The notes: generated by a model not told the origin, from the sequence alone. 64,000 bases of DNA from Pseudomonas sp. BCA17 (GCF_004519405.1 NZ_SGWI01000001.1:1827307-1891306), one strand, 5' to 3'. Positions 33,551 through 42,949 are shown, counted from the stretch's first letter. Translations and numbers: made by a program.

Positions 33551-35695
33551 TCAGAAGGTCGCGTTCCGTGCCGCTTTCTCCAACAATAAGGCCGGCGGCA
33601 GGAACCGCTCACCATATTGCTCCGCCAGGTAGCGCGCCCGGGCGATGAAGTCGCTCAACCCGTACTGGTTGATAAATTGCAACGCACCGCCACTCCATGC
33701 GGCAAAGCCAATGCCGAAGATCGAACCCACGTTGGCATCCGCCGTGGACATCAACACCCCCTCTTCCACGCAACGCACGGTTTCGATGGCCTGGATAAAC
33801 AGCAGGCGGTCACGCACATCCTGCGGCGAAATCTGTTTGCCGGGCTGTTCGAACCGGGCTTTCAGTTCGGGCCACAGGTGCTTCTGCCCACTTGCCGGAT
33901 AGTCATAGAAGCCGCCACCCGCCGCCTTGCCGGCGCGTTTGTACTCATTCACCAGCAGCTCGATCACCCGCGTCGCCGGATGCGTCGGCACGTCCTTACC
34001 TTCCGCCTGCAGGTCCCTGGCCGTCTGCTGTCGGATTTGGCTCATCAAACTGAGCGACACTTCATCGGACACCGCCAACGGCCCCACCGGCATGCCGGCC
34101 TTGCGCGCTTCGGTCTCGATCATCGGCGCGGCCACGCCTTCACCGAGCATAGCAATGCCTTCGTTGGTGAAAGTGCCGAACACCCGCGAGGTGAAGAACC
34201 CGCGGCTATCGTTGACCACGATCGGGGTTTTCTTGATTTGCAGTACGAAGTCAAAACCTCTGGCCAGGGTTTCGTCGCTGGTTTGCGCGCCCTTGATGAT
34301 TTCCACCAACGGCATCTTGTCCACCGGGCTGAAGAAATGCAGGCCGAGGAACTTGCCTGGATCGGCTACGGCCTTGGCCAGGCCGCTGATGGGCAAGGTC
34401 GAGGTGTTAGAGGCGATCACCGCCTCGGCGCCAACCACGCCTTGGGCCGCCGCCGAAACCTGAGCCTTGAGCTCGCGGTTTTCAAATACGGCTTCGATGA
34501 TCAGGTCGCAACCGGCCAGGTCGGCATCAAGGGCCGTAGGATGAATGCGCGCCAGGGTGGCGTCGCGCTGTTCGGCGGTCAATTGCCCACGACCGACCTT
34601 CTTATCCAACAGCGTGGCCGAGTGAGCCTTGCCTTTTTCGGCGGCGGCAAGATTGATGTCCTTGAGCACCACGTCGATGCCCGCACAGGCACTGACATAC
34701 GCGATACCCGCGCCCATCATCCCGGCGCCGAGCACACCGACTTTGCGCGTCACGCAAGGCGCATACCCTTGGGGTCGCGAGCTGCCGGCATTGATTTCGT
34801 TGAGCTGGAACCAGAAGGTGCCGATCATGTTTTTCGCCACCTGGCCGGTGACCAGCTCGGTGAAGTAGCGGGTTTCGATCAGGTGTGCGGTGTCGAAATC
34901 TACCTGTGCGCCTTCCACGGCGGCGCACAGGATCTTCTCCGGCGCCGGAAAGCAGCCGTGGGTTTTGCTGCGTAGCATCGACGGCGCAATCGCCAGCATC
35001 TGCGCCACCTTGGGGTTCGACGGCGTCCCCCCGGGAATTTGATACGCCTTGTTGTCCCAAGGCTGCCTGGCCTCGGGGTTGGCGAGAATCCAGGCGCGAG
35101 ATTTGGCCAACAGTTCATCGCGGTTCACGGCCAGCTCATTGATCAAGCCGGCTTGCAGCGCCTGCTGCGGCCGTACTTTTTTGCCTTCCAGCAAATACGG
35201 CAGGGCCTTTTCCAGCCCCAGCATACGTACCATGCGCACGACCCCGCCGCCGCCTGGCAACAGGCCCAGAGTGACTTCCGGCAAACCGAGTTGAGTGGAT
35301 TTATCTTCCAGCGCGACGCGGTAATGGCAGGCCAGGCAGATCTCCCAGCCACCGCCCAGGGCCGCGCCATTGATCGCGGCCACCACCGGTTTGCCGAGGG
35401 TTTCCAGGCGGCGCAACTGCGCCTTGAGTACCCGCACACCGTCGTAGAATGCCTTGGCGTGGAGCTTGTCGACCTTGATCAACTCATTGAGGTCGCCACC
35501 GGCAAAAAACGTCTTCTTGGCCGAGGTGATGATCACACCGGCAATGCTGTCCTTCTCCGCTTCCAGGCGCGTGACGGTGGCCGCCATGGCCTCGCGGTAC
35601 GCGGCGTTCATGGTGTTGGCAATCTGGCCAGGCATGTCGAGGGTCAGTACCACAATCTGGTCCTGGCCTTTTTCGTAATGAATAGCATCAGTCAT
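33551..35695 (-). CDS. 3-hydroxyacyl-CoA dehydrogenase / enoyl-CoA hydratase (FadB/FadJ-like)
   Basis: A 714-residue bifunctional beta-oxidation enzyme starting at ATG 35695. Residues 1-190 are a crotonase domain with GGDLNELIK and AALGGGWEICLACHYR and a glutamate in LGLPEVTLGLLPGGGG. From about residue 315 the NAD-binding fold VGVLGAGMMGAGIAYV leads into the dehydrogenase, with FLGLHFFSPVDKMPLVEII, and C-terminal helical domains. The thiolase gene lies 16 bases upstream on the same strand, giving a two-gene fatty acid degradation operon. It is distinct from the main fadBA pair by sequence style, so I give no symbol. Confidence 0.9.
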   Translation of the reverse strand: MTDAIHYEKGQDQIVVLTLDMPGQIANTMNAAYREAMAATVTRLEAEKDSIAGVIITSAKKTFFAGGDLNELIKVDKLHAKAFYDGVRVLKAQLRRLETLGKPVVAAINGAALGGGWEICLACHYRVALEDKSTQLGLPEVTLGLLPGGGGVVRMVRMLGLEKALPYLLEGKKVRPQQALQAGLINELAVNRDELLAKSRAWILANPEARQPWDNKAYQIPGGTPSNPKVAQMLAIAPSMLRSKTHGCFPAPEKILCAAVEGAQVDFDTAHLIETRYFTELVTGQVAKNMIGTFWFQLNEINAGSSRPQGYAPCVTRKVGVLGAGMMGAGIAYVSACAGIDVVLKDINLAAAEKGKAHSATLLDKKVGRGQLTAEQRDATLARIHPTALDADLAGCDLIIEAVFENRELKAQVSAAAQGVVGAEAVIASNTSTLPISGLAKAVADPGKFLGLHFFSPVDKMPLVEIIKGAQTSDETLARGFDFVLQIKKTPIVVNDSRGFFTSRVFGTFTNEGIAMLGEGVAAPMIETEARKAGMPVGPLAVSDEVSLSLMSQIRQQTARDLQAEGKDVPTHPATRVIELLVNEYKRAGKAAGGGFYDYPASGQKHLWPELKARFEQPGKQISPQDVRDRLLFIQAIETVRCVEEGVLMSTADANVGSIFGIGFAAWSGGALQFINQYGLSDFIARARYLAEQYGERFLPPALLLEKAARNATF

Positions 35696-35711
35696 GACAG
35701 GTTCCTTCGGC

Positions 35712-36917
35712 TCAAAGGCGTTCGATGATGGTAGCGATGCCCATGCCACCGCCGACACACAGGGTGGCCAGGCCATAGCGCTGCTGGCGCACCTCCAGCT
35801 CGTCGAGCAAGGTGCCGAGGATCGCGCAGCCGGTGGCGCCCAACGGGTGGCCCATGGCGATGGAGCCGCCGTTGACATTGACCCGTACGGCGTCGATGCG
35901 CATGTCCTTGATGAACTTGAGCACCACCGAAGCGAAGGCTTCGTTGACCTCGAACAAATCGATGTCTTCTACGCGCAACCCGGCTTTGGCCAGTGCCTTA
36001 CGCGTGGCCGGCGCCGGGCCGGTGAGCATGATGGTCGGGTCGGTGCTGGTGACCGCCGTCGCGACGATGCGAGCTCGCGGTTGCAGCCCCAGTTCGCGGC
36101 CCTTGGCCTCGGAGCCGATCAACATCAACGCAGCACCGTCGACAATCCCGGAGCTGTTGCCCGGCGTGTGTACATGGTTGATGCGCTCCACATGGCTGTA
36201 GACCCGCAACGCGGTGGCATCGAAGCCCATCTGCCCCATCATTTCGAAGCTGGGCTTGAGTTTACCCAGGCCGTAGAGCGTGGAATCGCCGCGGATAAAT
36301 TCGTCATGGTCCAGCAGCACGATGCCATTCTGGTCCTGCACCGGGATCAAGGATTTGCTGAAGGAACCTTCTGCACGCGCCCTGGCCGCTTTCTGCTGGG
36401 ACTGCAGGGCGAAGGTATCGACATCCTCGCGACTGAAGCCTTCAAGGGTGGCGATCAAATCGGCACCAATGCCCTGGGGCGTGAAATGACTGTGCATATT
36501 GGTGTGCGGGTCGAGTACCCAGGCCCCGCCATCGCTGCCCATAGGCACCCGCGACATGGACTCGACGCCGCCGACCACCACCAGGTCCTCGAAGCCTGAG
36601 CGCACTTTCATCGCGCCAAGGTTCACCGCTTCCAGGCCCGAGGCGCAAAAGCGGTTGACCTGTACGCCTGCGACGCTGACATCCCAATCCGCTACCAGCG
36701 CGGCCGTCTTGGCGATGTCGGCGCCCTGATCGCCCACCGGGGTCACGCAGCCGAGGACGATATCATCCACCTGCTGCGTATCGAGGTCGCCGCGTTGCGC
36801 CAATGCGGTGAGCAAACCGGCCACCAGGTTTACCGGCTTGATGCTGTGCAAGGCGCCATCGGCCTTGCCTTTGCCGCGGGGCGTGCGTATTGCGTCAAAG
36901 ATCAAAGCTTGGGTCAT
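35712..36917 (-). CDS. acetyl-CoA C-acyltransferase (thiolase)
   Basis: A 401-residue thiolase starting at ATG 36917. The acyl-carrying Cys is in [12 protein letters not shown] near residue 86, with HxxNxxF-type VNEAFAS, the GHPLGATG histidine and the second cysteine in LCVGGGMG. It catalyses the last thiolytic step of beta-oxidation or the reverse condensation. First gene of the operon with the FadB/FadJ-like enzyme. Confidence 0.92.
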   Translation of the reverse strand: MTQALIFDAIRTPRGKGKADGALHSIKPVNLVAGLLTALAQRGDLDTQQVDDIVLGCVTPVGDQGADIAKTAALVADWDVSVAGVQVNRFCASGLEAVNLGAMKVRSGFEDLVVVGGVESMSRVPMGSDGGAWVLDPHTNMHSHFTPQGIGADLIATLEGFSREDVDTFALQSQQKAARARAEGSFSKSLIPVQDQNGIVLLDHDEFIRGDSTLYGLGKLKPSFEMMGQMGFDATALRVYSHVERINHVHTPGNSSGIVDGAALMLIGSEAKGRELGLQPRARIVATAVTSTDPTIMLTGPAPATRKALAKAGLRVEDIDLFEVNEAFASVVLKFIKDMRIDAVRVNVNGGSIAMGHPLGATGCAILGTLLDELEVRQQRYGLATLCVGGGMGIATIIERL

Positions 36918-37305
36918 GACATCCTCGAACCGCTGTGCGTGTGCTCCTACCTTAGGCCCGATTGACACGGTTTCAATGACGGATGCGCTCATTGCTTTTG
37001 ACACCCTCGCTCGGACGAACGGTAGGCAGCTAAGCGAAACCGCTGATTAATCGTTTTAGCTGTCTAGCCCTAGGGCTGGCGCCAAGATGGCGAATAGCCT
37101 CATGCCGTTTTTAGCTCAAAAGCAGATGAGGTGATATGAAATGGATCTAAGTCGCGCAGAACAGGGGCTCTAAGGTTGAATCTGTAAGAGGCTGCTGCCG
37201 GGTTTTGCTGGAGCAGCTGTAAGAAAAGCGACACGTCATTTCGTCATAGTGAAATTTACCGGCACGCATTTGACGCTCAGGAATAACAACAAAAGGCAGT
37301 CAGCC
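36918..37305. other. intergenic stretch without a gene
   Basis: No gene is visible. It must hold the thiolase promoter on the minus strand and a promoter for the small membrane protein on the plus strand. Moderately AT-rich, with a repeated GTCAT (near 37232-37244) that I could not link to a regulator. Confidence 0.5.
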
Positions 37306-37401
37306 ATGTTTAAACAATCGAAAGTACGCCAGGCGGGACTCATTCTTTTCGCCACCACACTGATTCTGATCTTGCCCAATCTGACCAAGATTATCGGGTG
37401 A
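37306..37401 (+). CDS. 31-residue single-pass membrane protein
   Basis: ATG at 37306 preceded by AAGGCAG; the frame encodes 31 residues and stops at TGA 37401. It has a basic N-terminus (MFKQSKVRQ), a hydrophobic helix (AGLILFATTLILILP) and a short C-terminus (NLTKIIG). The ribosome site, charge distribution and helix make it a convincing small membrane protein. Function unknown. Confidence 0.6.
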   Translation: MFKQSKVRQAGLILFATTLILILPNLTKIIG

Positions 37402-37559
37402 CGGCTTAACACTCACATTCGGTGCACACAGCATCAGGCCTGCAGTTTTGGCAGCACCTGTCGGGACATTGCGAATAGCGGTCCTGTGCAGGCGCTGCCG
37501 TTTTGCGTGCCAATTTCCGTTATCGTGAGTGCCATTGCCATTCATATCGGGCCCTTCTC

Positions 37560-38366
37560 TTGAAAACGATCCTCGCCCTGCTCATCGCGTTACTGACTCT
37601 GCCTGTTTCTGCCGCGCAATTGACCATCGAACTGGAGCACACCACCAAGACCTGGCAGACCGCCGACTTGCTCAAGCGGCCGGATATACAAACGGTGCAG
37701 ATCGTCGATGACGTTTCCTACAAGCGCACTATGACCTATCGAGCAGTGCCACTCGCCGCCCTGCTCCCGGGGCTGAAACCGGATAGCCACCTGCAAGCCG
37801 TCGCCCTCGATGGCTTCGCCGCCGAACTGGCTGCCGCGCCGCTGCTGCAAAACCACGGCGCCCGCGCCTGGCTGGCGGTGGAGGATCCCGCCCACCCATG
37901 GCCGGCGCTGGCGGAAGGTAAACCGAGCGCAGGGCCGTTTTATCTGGTGTGGACCGACCCGCAAGTCGGCCATATCAGCCCTGAGCAGTGGCCGTTCCAG
38001 ATCTCCGGGATCAAGCAATTGAAGACAGTCGCCGAACGGTTTCCAGCCTTGCTGCCCGACCCGAAGCTGGCGGCGAATGACCCCATCAACCAAGGCTTTG
38101 CGTTGTTCCAGAAAAACTGCCTGGCCTGTCATCGCCTCAATGGCGCCGGCGACGCGCAAGTGGGACCGGATCTGAATATTCCCTACAACCCCACCGAATA
38201 TTTCAGCGGGGATTTCCTCAAGCGTTATATCCGCGATCCTCAGAGCCTGCGCCATTGGCCACAGGCGAAGATGCCGGCGTTTACGGCCAGTGTGTTGCCC
38301 GATACCGAACTGGATTTGCTGGTGGGGTATTTGAGGCATATGGCGGGGCGTAAACAACAACCCTGA
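37560..38366 (+). CDS. secreted c-type cytochrome with N-terminal extra domain
   Basis: A 268-residue periplasmic protein. No ATG or GTG fits the frame, and a TTG at 37560 gives a clean signal peptide (KTILALLIALLTLPVSAAQ). Residues 20-180 form a domain recalling small molybdopterin-oxidoreductase-like proteins (YRAVPLAALLPG, GPFYLVWTDP). The C-terminal 85 residues are a class I cytochrome c with haem site CLACH and distal methionine in AKMPAF. An electron-transfer role in the periplasm is likely; the partner is unknown. Confidence 0.82.
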   Translation: MKTILALLIALLTLPVSAAQLTIELEHTTKTWQTADLLKRPDIQTVQIVDDVSYKRTMTYRAVPLAALLPGLKPDSHLQAVALDGFAAELAAAPLLQNHGARAWLAVEDPAHPWPALAEGKPSAGPFYLVWTDPQVGHISPEQWPFQISGIKQLKTVAERFPALLPDPKLAANDPINQGFALFQKNCLACHRLNGAGDAQVGPDLNIPYNPTEYFSGDFLKRYIRDPQSLRHWPQAKMPAFTASVLPDTELDLLVGYLRHMAGRKQQP

Positions 38367-38384
38367 TCGTCGCGACGACCTCCC

Positions 38385-38470
38385 TGTAGGGAGGCTTGCC
38401 CCACGATAGCCGCGTGTCAGTCAGGCATTTTCAGCTGACGCGCCGCTATCGGGAGCAAGCCCCTTCCCGC
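38385..38470. repeat. REPIN (pair of inverted REP units)
   Basis: GGGAGGCTTGCCCCACGATAGC on the left is matched in inverse by GCTATCGGGAGCAAGCCCC on the right, with the inner arms TCAG / CTGA around a short loop. The two units point toward each other between convergent genes. This is the typical REP doublet of P. fluorescens-group genomes. Confidence 0.75.
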
Positions 38471-38493
38471 CTGCGATCGCGTCAGTTTTCCGA

Positions 38494-39297
38494 TCATTGC
38501 TGATGGACGGAGATGACCGGGGTCTGGGCCACGTAGACTTTGGCATGCATCTGCTCATGCCCGCCGCCCCGGCGCATGCCGCGTACCGGGCAGGCATCCA
38601 GATAATCCAGGCCCACGGCCAGTTTCAAATGCCGCTCCGGTCGCGCCAGTTGGTTGGTCACGTCAAAGCTGTACCAGGCGTCATCCAGCCAGGCTTCAGC
38701 CCAAGCGTGGCTGGCCAGGTGCGTACTGTCTTCGGTGTACAGGTACCCCGACACATACCGCGCCGGGATCCCCAGGCTACGTGCACAGGCCAGGAACGCG
38801 TGAGTGTGGTCCTGGCATACGCCCGCCTGCCCGGCAAAAGCCTCGGCGGCGCTGGTGTCGATGGCGGTTACGCCGGGCGTGTAGACCATCGTCTGGTTGA
38901 GCGCGTGCATCAGGTCGATCAATGCGCTGCGGTCACGACGTTGCCGGCAGTGCTGCTCGGCAAAGCTGCGCAACGCCTCGTCGGGCTCGGTCAGGCGCGT
39001 GCTGCGCAGGAATGGAAAGGCCGACTGACTCTCGTGTTCAGCCTCGCGTAACTCATCGATGTCCACCTGGCCACGGGCGCCAATGATGATAGCGTCGTGG
39101 GGTTCGTCCAGGGTCAATACATGCAGGATATTGCCGAACGGGTCGATCTGCGCCCGCACCGGCCGTGGCAGGTCGAGCTTCCAGCTGATGACGTGCTGGC
39201 GCTCGCTGTCGTGGGGCGTAAGCCGCAGGTACTGGATGCTGGCGCGCACCTGGTCTTCATAGTGGTAGGTGGTTTCGTGGCTGAGAGAGAGTCTCAT
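38494..39297 (-). CDS. transglutaminase-like cysteine protease/amidase (COG1305)
   Basis: A 267-residue cytoplasmic transglutaminase-fold enzyme. It opens with the bacterial transglutaminase N-terminal region (MRLSLSHETTYHYED). The triad is Cys in GVCQDHTHAF, His in ASHAWAEAWL and Asp in WYSFDVTN. No signal peptide. The ATG overlaps the alpha-E gene stop, so it is the third gene of the ATP-grasp / alpha-E operon. In this context the enzyme is thought to cut or transfer isopeptide or gamma-glutamyl bonds of an unknown product. Confidence 0.88.
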   Translation of the reverse strand: MRLSLSHETTYHYEDQVRASIQYLRLTPHDSERQHVISWKLDLPRPVRAQIDPFGNILHVLTLDEPHDAIIIGARGQVDIDELREAEHESQSAFPFLRSTRLTEPDEALRSFAEQHCRQRRDRSALIDLMHALNQTMVYTPGVTAIDTSAAEAFAGQAGVCQDHTHAFLACARSLGIPARYVSGYLYTEDSTHLASHAWAEAWLDDAWYSFDVTNQLARPERHLKLAVGLDYLDACPVRGMRRGGGHEQMHAKVYVAQTPVISVHQQ

Positions 39298-40244
39298 GCG
39301 GCCTCCAGGTAGGAACTGTAGATGGCGTCGCCCAGCTGGCGGACCAAAGGGATAAAATCGGTCAGCCAGGCGTGCAGGCCTTCCTCAAGGATTTCGTCGA
39401 TGGCGGTAAAGCGCAGGCGTGCGTCCATTTCAGCGGCCAGGCGCTGGGCCGGGCGGCCGTTGAGCCCGGGCAGGCTGGCAAGGATCTGGTCGATCTCCTC
39501 GCTGCAGGCGCGCAGCGAGCGTGGGACATCAGCGCGCAACAGCAGCAGCTCCGCCACTTGCCGGGCACCAGGCGCGTCGCGATAGATCTCGGTGTAGGCC
39601 TCGAACGACGACAACGCGCGCAACAAGGCGCTCCACTGATAGTAGGCGTGGGCTGTGCCGTCGGTGACGGCGGCGGCCTGGTCGCCGGCCATTTCATAAC
39701 GCGCGTCCAGCAGGCGCAAGGTGTTGTCGGCGCGCTCGATGAAGGTGCCCAGGCGGATAAAACGAAAGGCGTCGTTACGCATGATGGTGCCGTAGGTCGC
39801 GCCCCGGAACAGGTGCGAGCGCTCCTTGACCCACTCGCAAAACCGGCTCATGCCGTAATGGCTCAAGCCTTGTTGGGCAATGTCACGGATGTCCAGCCAA
39901 GTGGCGTTAATGTTTTCCCACATATCGGCGGTAATTCGCCCACGCACCGCATGGGCGCTGGCCCGCGCTGAGCCGAGACAGCTGTAGATGCTGGCCGGGT
40001 TGGCTGCATCCAGCGCAAAGAAGTGCAGCAGGCGTTCGGCATGCAATTCACCGTGGCGCTCACGGTAATCATCCAGGGTGCCGGTGATCAGCAACGGCAT
40101 GGCCAGTTCATGCAGACCGTCACCGTGCCCGTCTTGCGGCATCAGGGACAGCGAATAACTGACATCAAGCATGCGCGCGAGGTTTTCCGCGCGCTCCAAG
40201 TAGCGCGACATCCAGTACAAATCCGAGGCAGTTCTACTCAACAT
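39294..40244 (-). CDS. alpha-E domain protein (COG2307)
   Basis: A 316-residue all-helical protein starting at ATG 40244. The N-terminus MLSRTASDLYWMSRYLERAEN is the family signature, and FIRLGTFIERADNTLRLLD repeats the ERA-xN motif in the second half. It is encoded four bases after a circularly permuted ATP-grasp gene and overlaps a transglutaminase gene, the fixed order of this system. Its biochemical role is unknown; it may hold a nucleotide or peptide for the ATP-grasp enzyme. Confidence 0.9.
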   Translation of the reverse strand: MLSRTASDLYWMSRYLERAENLARMLDVSYSLSLMPQDGHGDGLHELAMPLLITGTLDDYRERHGELHAERLLHFFALDAANPASIYSCLGSARASAHAVRGRITADMWENINATWLDIRDIAQQGLSHYGMSRFCEWVKERSHLFRGATYGTIMRNDAFRFIRLGTFIERADNTLRLLDARYEMAGDQAAAVTDGTAHAYYQWSALLRALSSFEAYTEIYRDAPGARQVAELLLLRADVPRSLRACSEEIDQILASLPGLNGRPAQRLAAEMDARLRFTAIDEILEEGLHAWLTDFIPLVRQLGDAIYSSYLEAA

Positions 40245-40248
40245 GGCA

Positions 40249-41658
40249 TCAGTCCTCGACCACCCAAGTGTCTTTGGTGCCGCCGCCCTGGGACGAGTTG
40301 ACCACCAGCGAGCCTTCACGCAGCGCCACGCGGGTCAGGCCGCCGGGTACCACGCGGGTTTCCTTGCCGGACAACACAAAGGGACGCAGGTCGATATGGC
40401 GCGGTGCAATGCCGTTTTCGACGAAGGTCGGGCACGTGGATAAACACAATGTCGGCTGGGCGATATAAGCGTGGGGTTTGGCTTTGATGCGGGCACGAAA
40501 GGCTTCGATTTCAGCCGCCGTGGACGCCGGGCCCACCAGCATGCCGTAGCCGCCGGAGCCTTGGGTTTCCTTCACCACCAAGTCCGGCAGGTTGGCCAGT
40601 ACGTGGGACAGTTCGTCAGGCTTACGACATTGGAACGTCGGAACATTCTTCAGGATAGGTTCTTCATCCAGATAGAAACGGATCATCTCGGTGACGAAGG
40701 GGTACACCGACTTGTCATCCGCCACCCCGGTGCCGATGGCATTGGCCAGCACCACGTTGCCCGAACGGTAGGCGGCGAGCAGGCCGGGCACGCCGAGCAT
40801 GGAGGCCGGATTGAAGGCCAGCGGGTCGAGGAACGCGTCATCGAGTCGACGATAGATCACATCCACGGCCTTGGGGCCATCGGTGGTGCGCATGAACACG
40901 CGGTCATCGCGCACGAACAGGTCGGCTCCTTCCACCAGTTCCACGCCCATTTCCCGGGCCAGGAACGCATGTTCGAAGAATGCACTGTTGAAGCGCCCCG
41001 GCGTCAGCACTACCACGCTTGGGTTATCCAGAGGGCTTGAGCTTTTGAGGGTATCGAGCAACAGGTTCGGATAATGATCGATCGGTGCAATACGCTGGGC
41101 GGCGAACAGTTCGGGGAACAGGCGCATCATCATCTTGCGATCTTCGAGCATGTAGCTGACACCGCTCGGTGTACGCAGATTATCTTCCAGCACGTAGTAG
41201 GTACCGTCGCCATCCCGTACGAGGTCGACGCCGGAGATGTGGGAATACAGGTCGCGGTGTAGATTCAGGCCTTGCATAGCCAGCTGGTACTGCTCGTTGG
41301 CCAGCACCTGTTCAGCGGGAATGATCCCGGCCTTGATGATGCGTTGGTCGTGATACAGGTCGGCGAGGAACATGTTCAGCGCCTTGACCCGCTGGACGCA
41401 GCCGCGTTCGACAATGCGCCACTCGCTCGCCGGTATGCTGCGCGGGATCGTATCGAAGGGGATCAGGCGCTCGGTGCCCTGCTCGTCCCCATACAGGGTG
41501 AACGTGATCCCGGCCCGGTGGAACAGCAAATCGGCTTCACGCCGGCGTTGGGCGAGCAGCTCGGCAGGGGTTCCGGCCAACCAGCGGGCGAATTCGCGGT
41601 AATGGGGGCGGACCTGGCCGGCCTCATCGTACATCTCGTCGTAATAAGTGCGGATCAT
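40249..41658 (-). CDS. circularly permuted ATP-grasp protein (COG2308)
   Basis: A 469-residue enzyme starting at ATG 41658 (MIRTYYDEMYDEAGQVRPHY). Characteristic parts are GxxFTLYGDEQGTERLIPFD, ISGVDLVRDGDGTYYVLEDN with the metal-binding ED, RTPSGVSYMLEDR, VVKETQGSGGYGML and the C-terminal SSQGGGTKDTWV. Circularly permuted ATP-grasp enzymes are predicted amide ligases that add amino acids to a peptide or metabolite. First gene of the three-gene operon. The product is not known. Confidence 0.92.
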   Translation of the reverse strand: MIRTYYDEMYDEAGQVRPHYREFARWLAGTPAELLAQRRREADLLFHRAGITFTLYGDEQGTERLIPFDTIPRSIPASEWRIVERGCVQRVKALNMFLADLYHDQRIIKAGIIPAEQVLANEQYQLAMQGLNLHRDLYSHISGVDLVRDGDGTYYVLEDNLRTPSGVSYMLEDRKMMMRLFPELFAAQRIAPIDHYPNLLLDTLKSSSPLDNPSVVVLTPGRFNSAFFEHAFLAREMGVELVEGADLFVRDDRVFMRTTDGPKAVDVIYRRLDDAFLDPLAFNPASMLGVPGLLAAYRSGNVVLANAIGTGVADDKSVYPFVTEMIRFYLDEEPILKNVPTFQCRKPDELSHVLANLPDLVVKETQGSGGYGMLVGPASTAAEIEAFRARIKAKPHAYIAQPTLCLSTCPTFVENGIAPRHIDLRPFVLSGKETRVVPGGLTRVALREGSLVVNSSQGGGTKDTWVVED

Positions 41659-41885
41659 GCCGTACTCCTTGTCACCCGGACGCAAGAACCATCGCAAGGC
41701 CCGTGCCATCGGCATAAACACTTATAAATCAGTCTTTTGGATAACCAGCGAAATCCAGCCGCACCGTCCTGGTGCGAAGAATGCCCGCCGTCTTGCTTCA
41801 CGCTTCATCCCAATGCGGGCTTTGACTATCAACAGCATAGACAGAGTTGATTTCATTGCCCGGCAGCCTCCAGGGATAATCACTC

Positions 41886-41953
41886 CATCTGCTGAACTGC
41901 CTTCAGCGCTCCGCTCTTCCCTTTAGGCCACCCTCATTGGGTGGCTTTTTTTT
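41886..41953 (+). ncRNA. candidate small RNA with terminator
   Basis: A strong terminator (GCCACCC-TCATT-GGGTGGC then eight T, 41927-41953) points rightwards in a gap between two leftward genes, where no plus-strand gene ends. A GATAAT hexamer at 41875-41880 could be the -10 of a transcript of about 65 bases. The -35 is poor. Not matched to any named Pseudomonas sRNA that I recall. Confidence 0.35.
41927..41953 (+). terminator. orphan Rho-independent terminator
   Basis: GCCACCC-TCATT-GGGTGGC followed by TTTTTTTT. The T-run sets the direction rightwards, yet both neighbouring genes run leftwards, so it must serve an unannotated plus-strand transcript or read-through. Confidence 0.8.
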
Positions 41954-42053
41954 GAGGCCGAAAAAGTGCAGCGCAAGTTCAGAACATTTTCAGACGACAC
42001 AAACAAAATCGGCCGACCCGAAGGTCAGCCGATACATTGAGGCGCTACACAAA

Positions 42054-42395
42054 CTACATGGGCAAGCCGCGCACCTCCTGCTTCACGCCCCAACCCTCGA
42101 TGATCCCGCCCAGCGGCTCGACCACCGCTTCAAAGTCTTGCTCGAAGTCTCCTATACCGTCGTAGGTCGCGGACATGATTTTGCTCAGTTCCAAGTACCA
42201 CGCGCCATCGTCGCGCGCGCTGACCTGGGCATTCAGCGATTCCCCACGAAATCGACCCGCAGCCCTGCGCGCCCGCTCTTCATCGGGGAAAATGGCGTAG
42301 AACTCAATGGGGTGAAAACGCGAGAAGTCGAAGCCGCCTTCTTTCATGCGGCGCAGAACATGGGTGCTGATATCTTCTTGATAGGCTGTGCTCAT
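42054..42395 (-). CDS. RraB-family regulator of ribonuclease E
   Basis: A 113-residue acidic protein of the RraB fold. The start MSTAYQEDISTHVLRRMKEGG, the strand HPIEFYAIFPDEERARRAA and the closing GIIEGWGVKQ are typical. E. coli RraB binds RNase E and alters its mRNA targets; the same role in the Pseudomonas degradosome is inferred. Monocistronic as far as visible. Confidence 0.78.
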   Translation of the reverse strand: MSTAYQEDISTHVLRRMKEGGFDFSRFHPIEFYAIFPDEERARRAAGRFRGESLNAQVSARDDGAWYLELSKIMSATYDGIGDFEQDFEAVVEPLGGIIEGWGVKQEVRGLPM

Positions 42396-42609
42396 GAAAC
42401 GTCCTCCTCAAACCGATGGATAGACTTTCCGTGCTTCCCGAAGCCTGCGCCGTACTGGCGCAGGAACTACGGCAATAACAACACCGCTGGAAAACAAGCA
42501 TGTAGCTGACAAGACCAGACCTTAGCGATTCATTCGCTGATCTCGTTTGCAGAGTAGCGCGAAGCTATCACCTCCACCAGAGGTGGTTTGGATGACTTAC
42601 AGGGATTGT

Positions 42610-42846
42610 TCAGGCAGCAGGTGAGATGTCGAGGATCTGGATACTGTTCTGGTCCTTGAGGATCTTGACCGTAGGCTCAGGCTGGCGTCCCTCAAGGTCA
42701 TTGAGGTCGAGTTCGGCGGCCACCGGCACCAGCTTGCTGCGGATCATGTGCGCCGCATCTTCGAGGCTGGGCTTTTGCGCGCAATCGAATTGCTCCACGG
42801 ACTTCACGCCGTGGTCATCAACAAAGGTAATCTGCCACTTTTGCAT
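42610..42846 (-). CDS. conserved hypothetical protein
   Basis: A 78-residue protein starting at ATG 42846 (MQKWQITFVDDHGVKSVEQF) after a GAGGCACC site. The N-terminal strands suggest a small alpha/beta fold; the end is TVKILKDQNSIQILDI. No known motif. The upstream extension to 42882 lacks a better start. Confidence 0.65.
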   Translation of the reverse strand: MQKWQITFVDDHGVKSVEQFDCAQKPSLEDAAHMIRSKLVPVAAELDLNDLEGRQPEPTVKILKDQNSIQILDISPAA

Positions 42847-42949
42847 CGGTGCCTCCTCGATAAAACCCAAGTGTGGGCTCACATCTATCTTGACCTTGGG
42901 GGCTCGGCAAATGTTCCACCCAAGGTCGGAGGCACCTGATCAACCACGT

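Noticed and set aside
33617..34975. A 452-codon plus-strand open frame
   Set aside because: Antisense to the FadB-like gene; no recognisable motif.
37225..37250. Possible PhoB box (two GTCAT repeats)
   Set aside because: The repeats are eight bases apart, not eleven as in a Pho box, and the rest of the consensus is missing.
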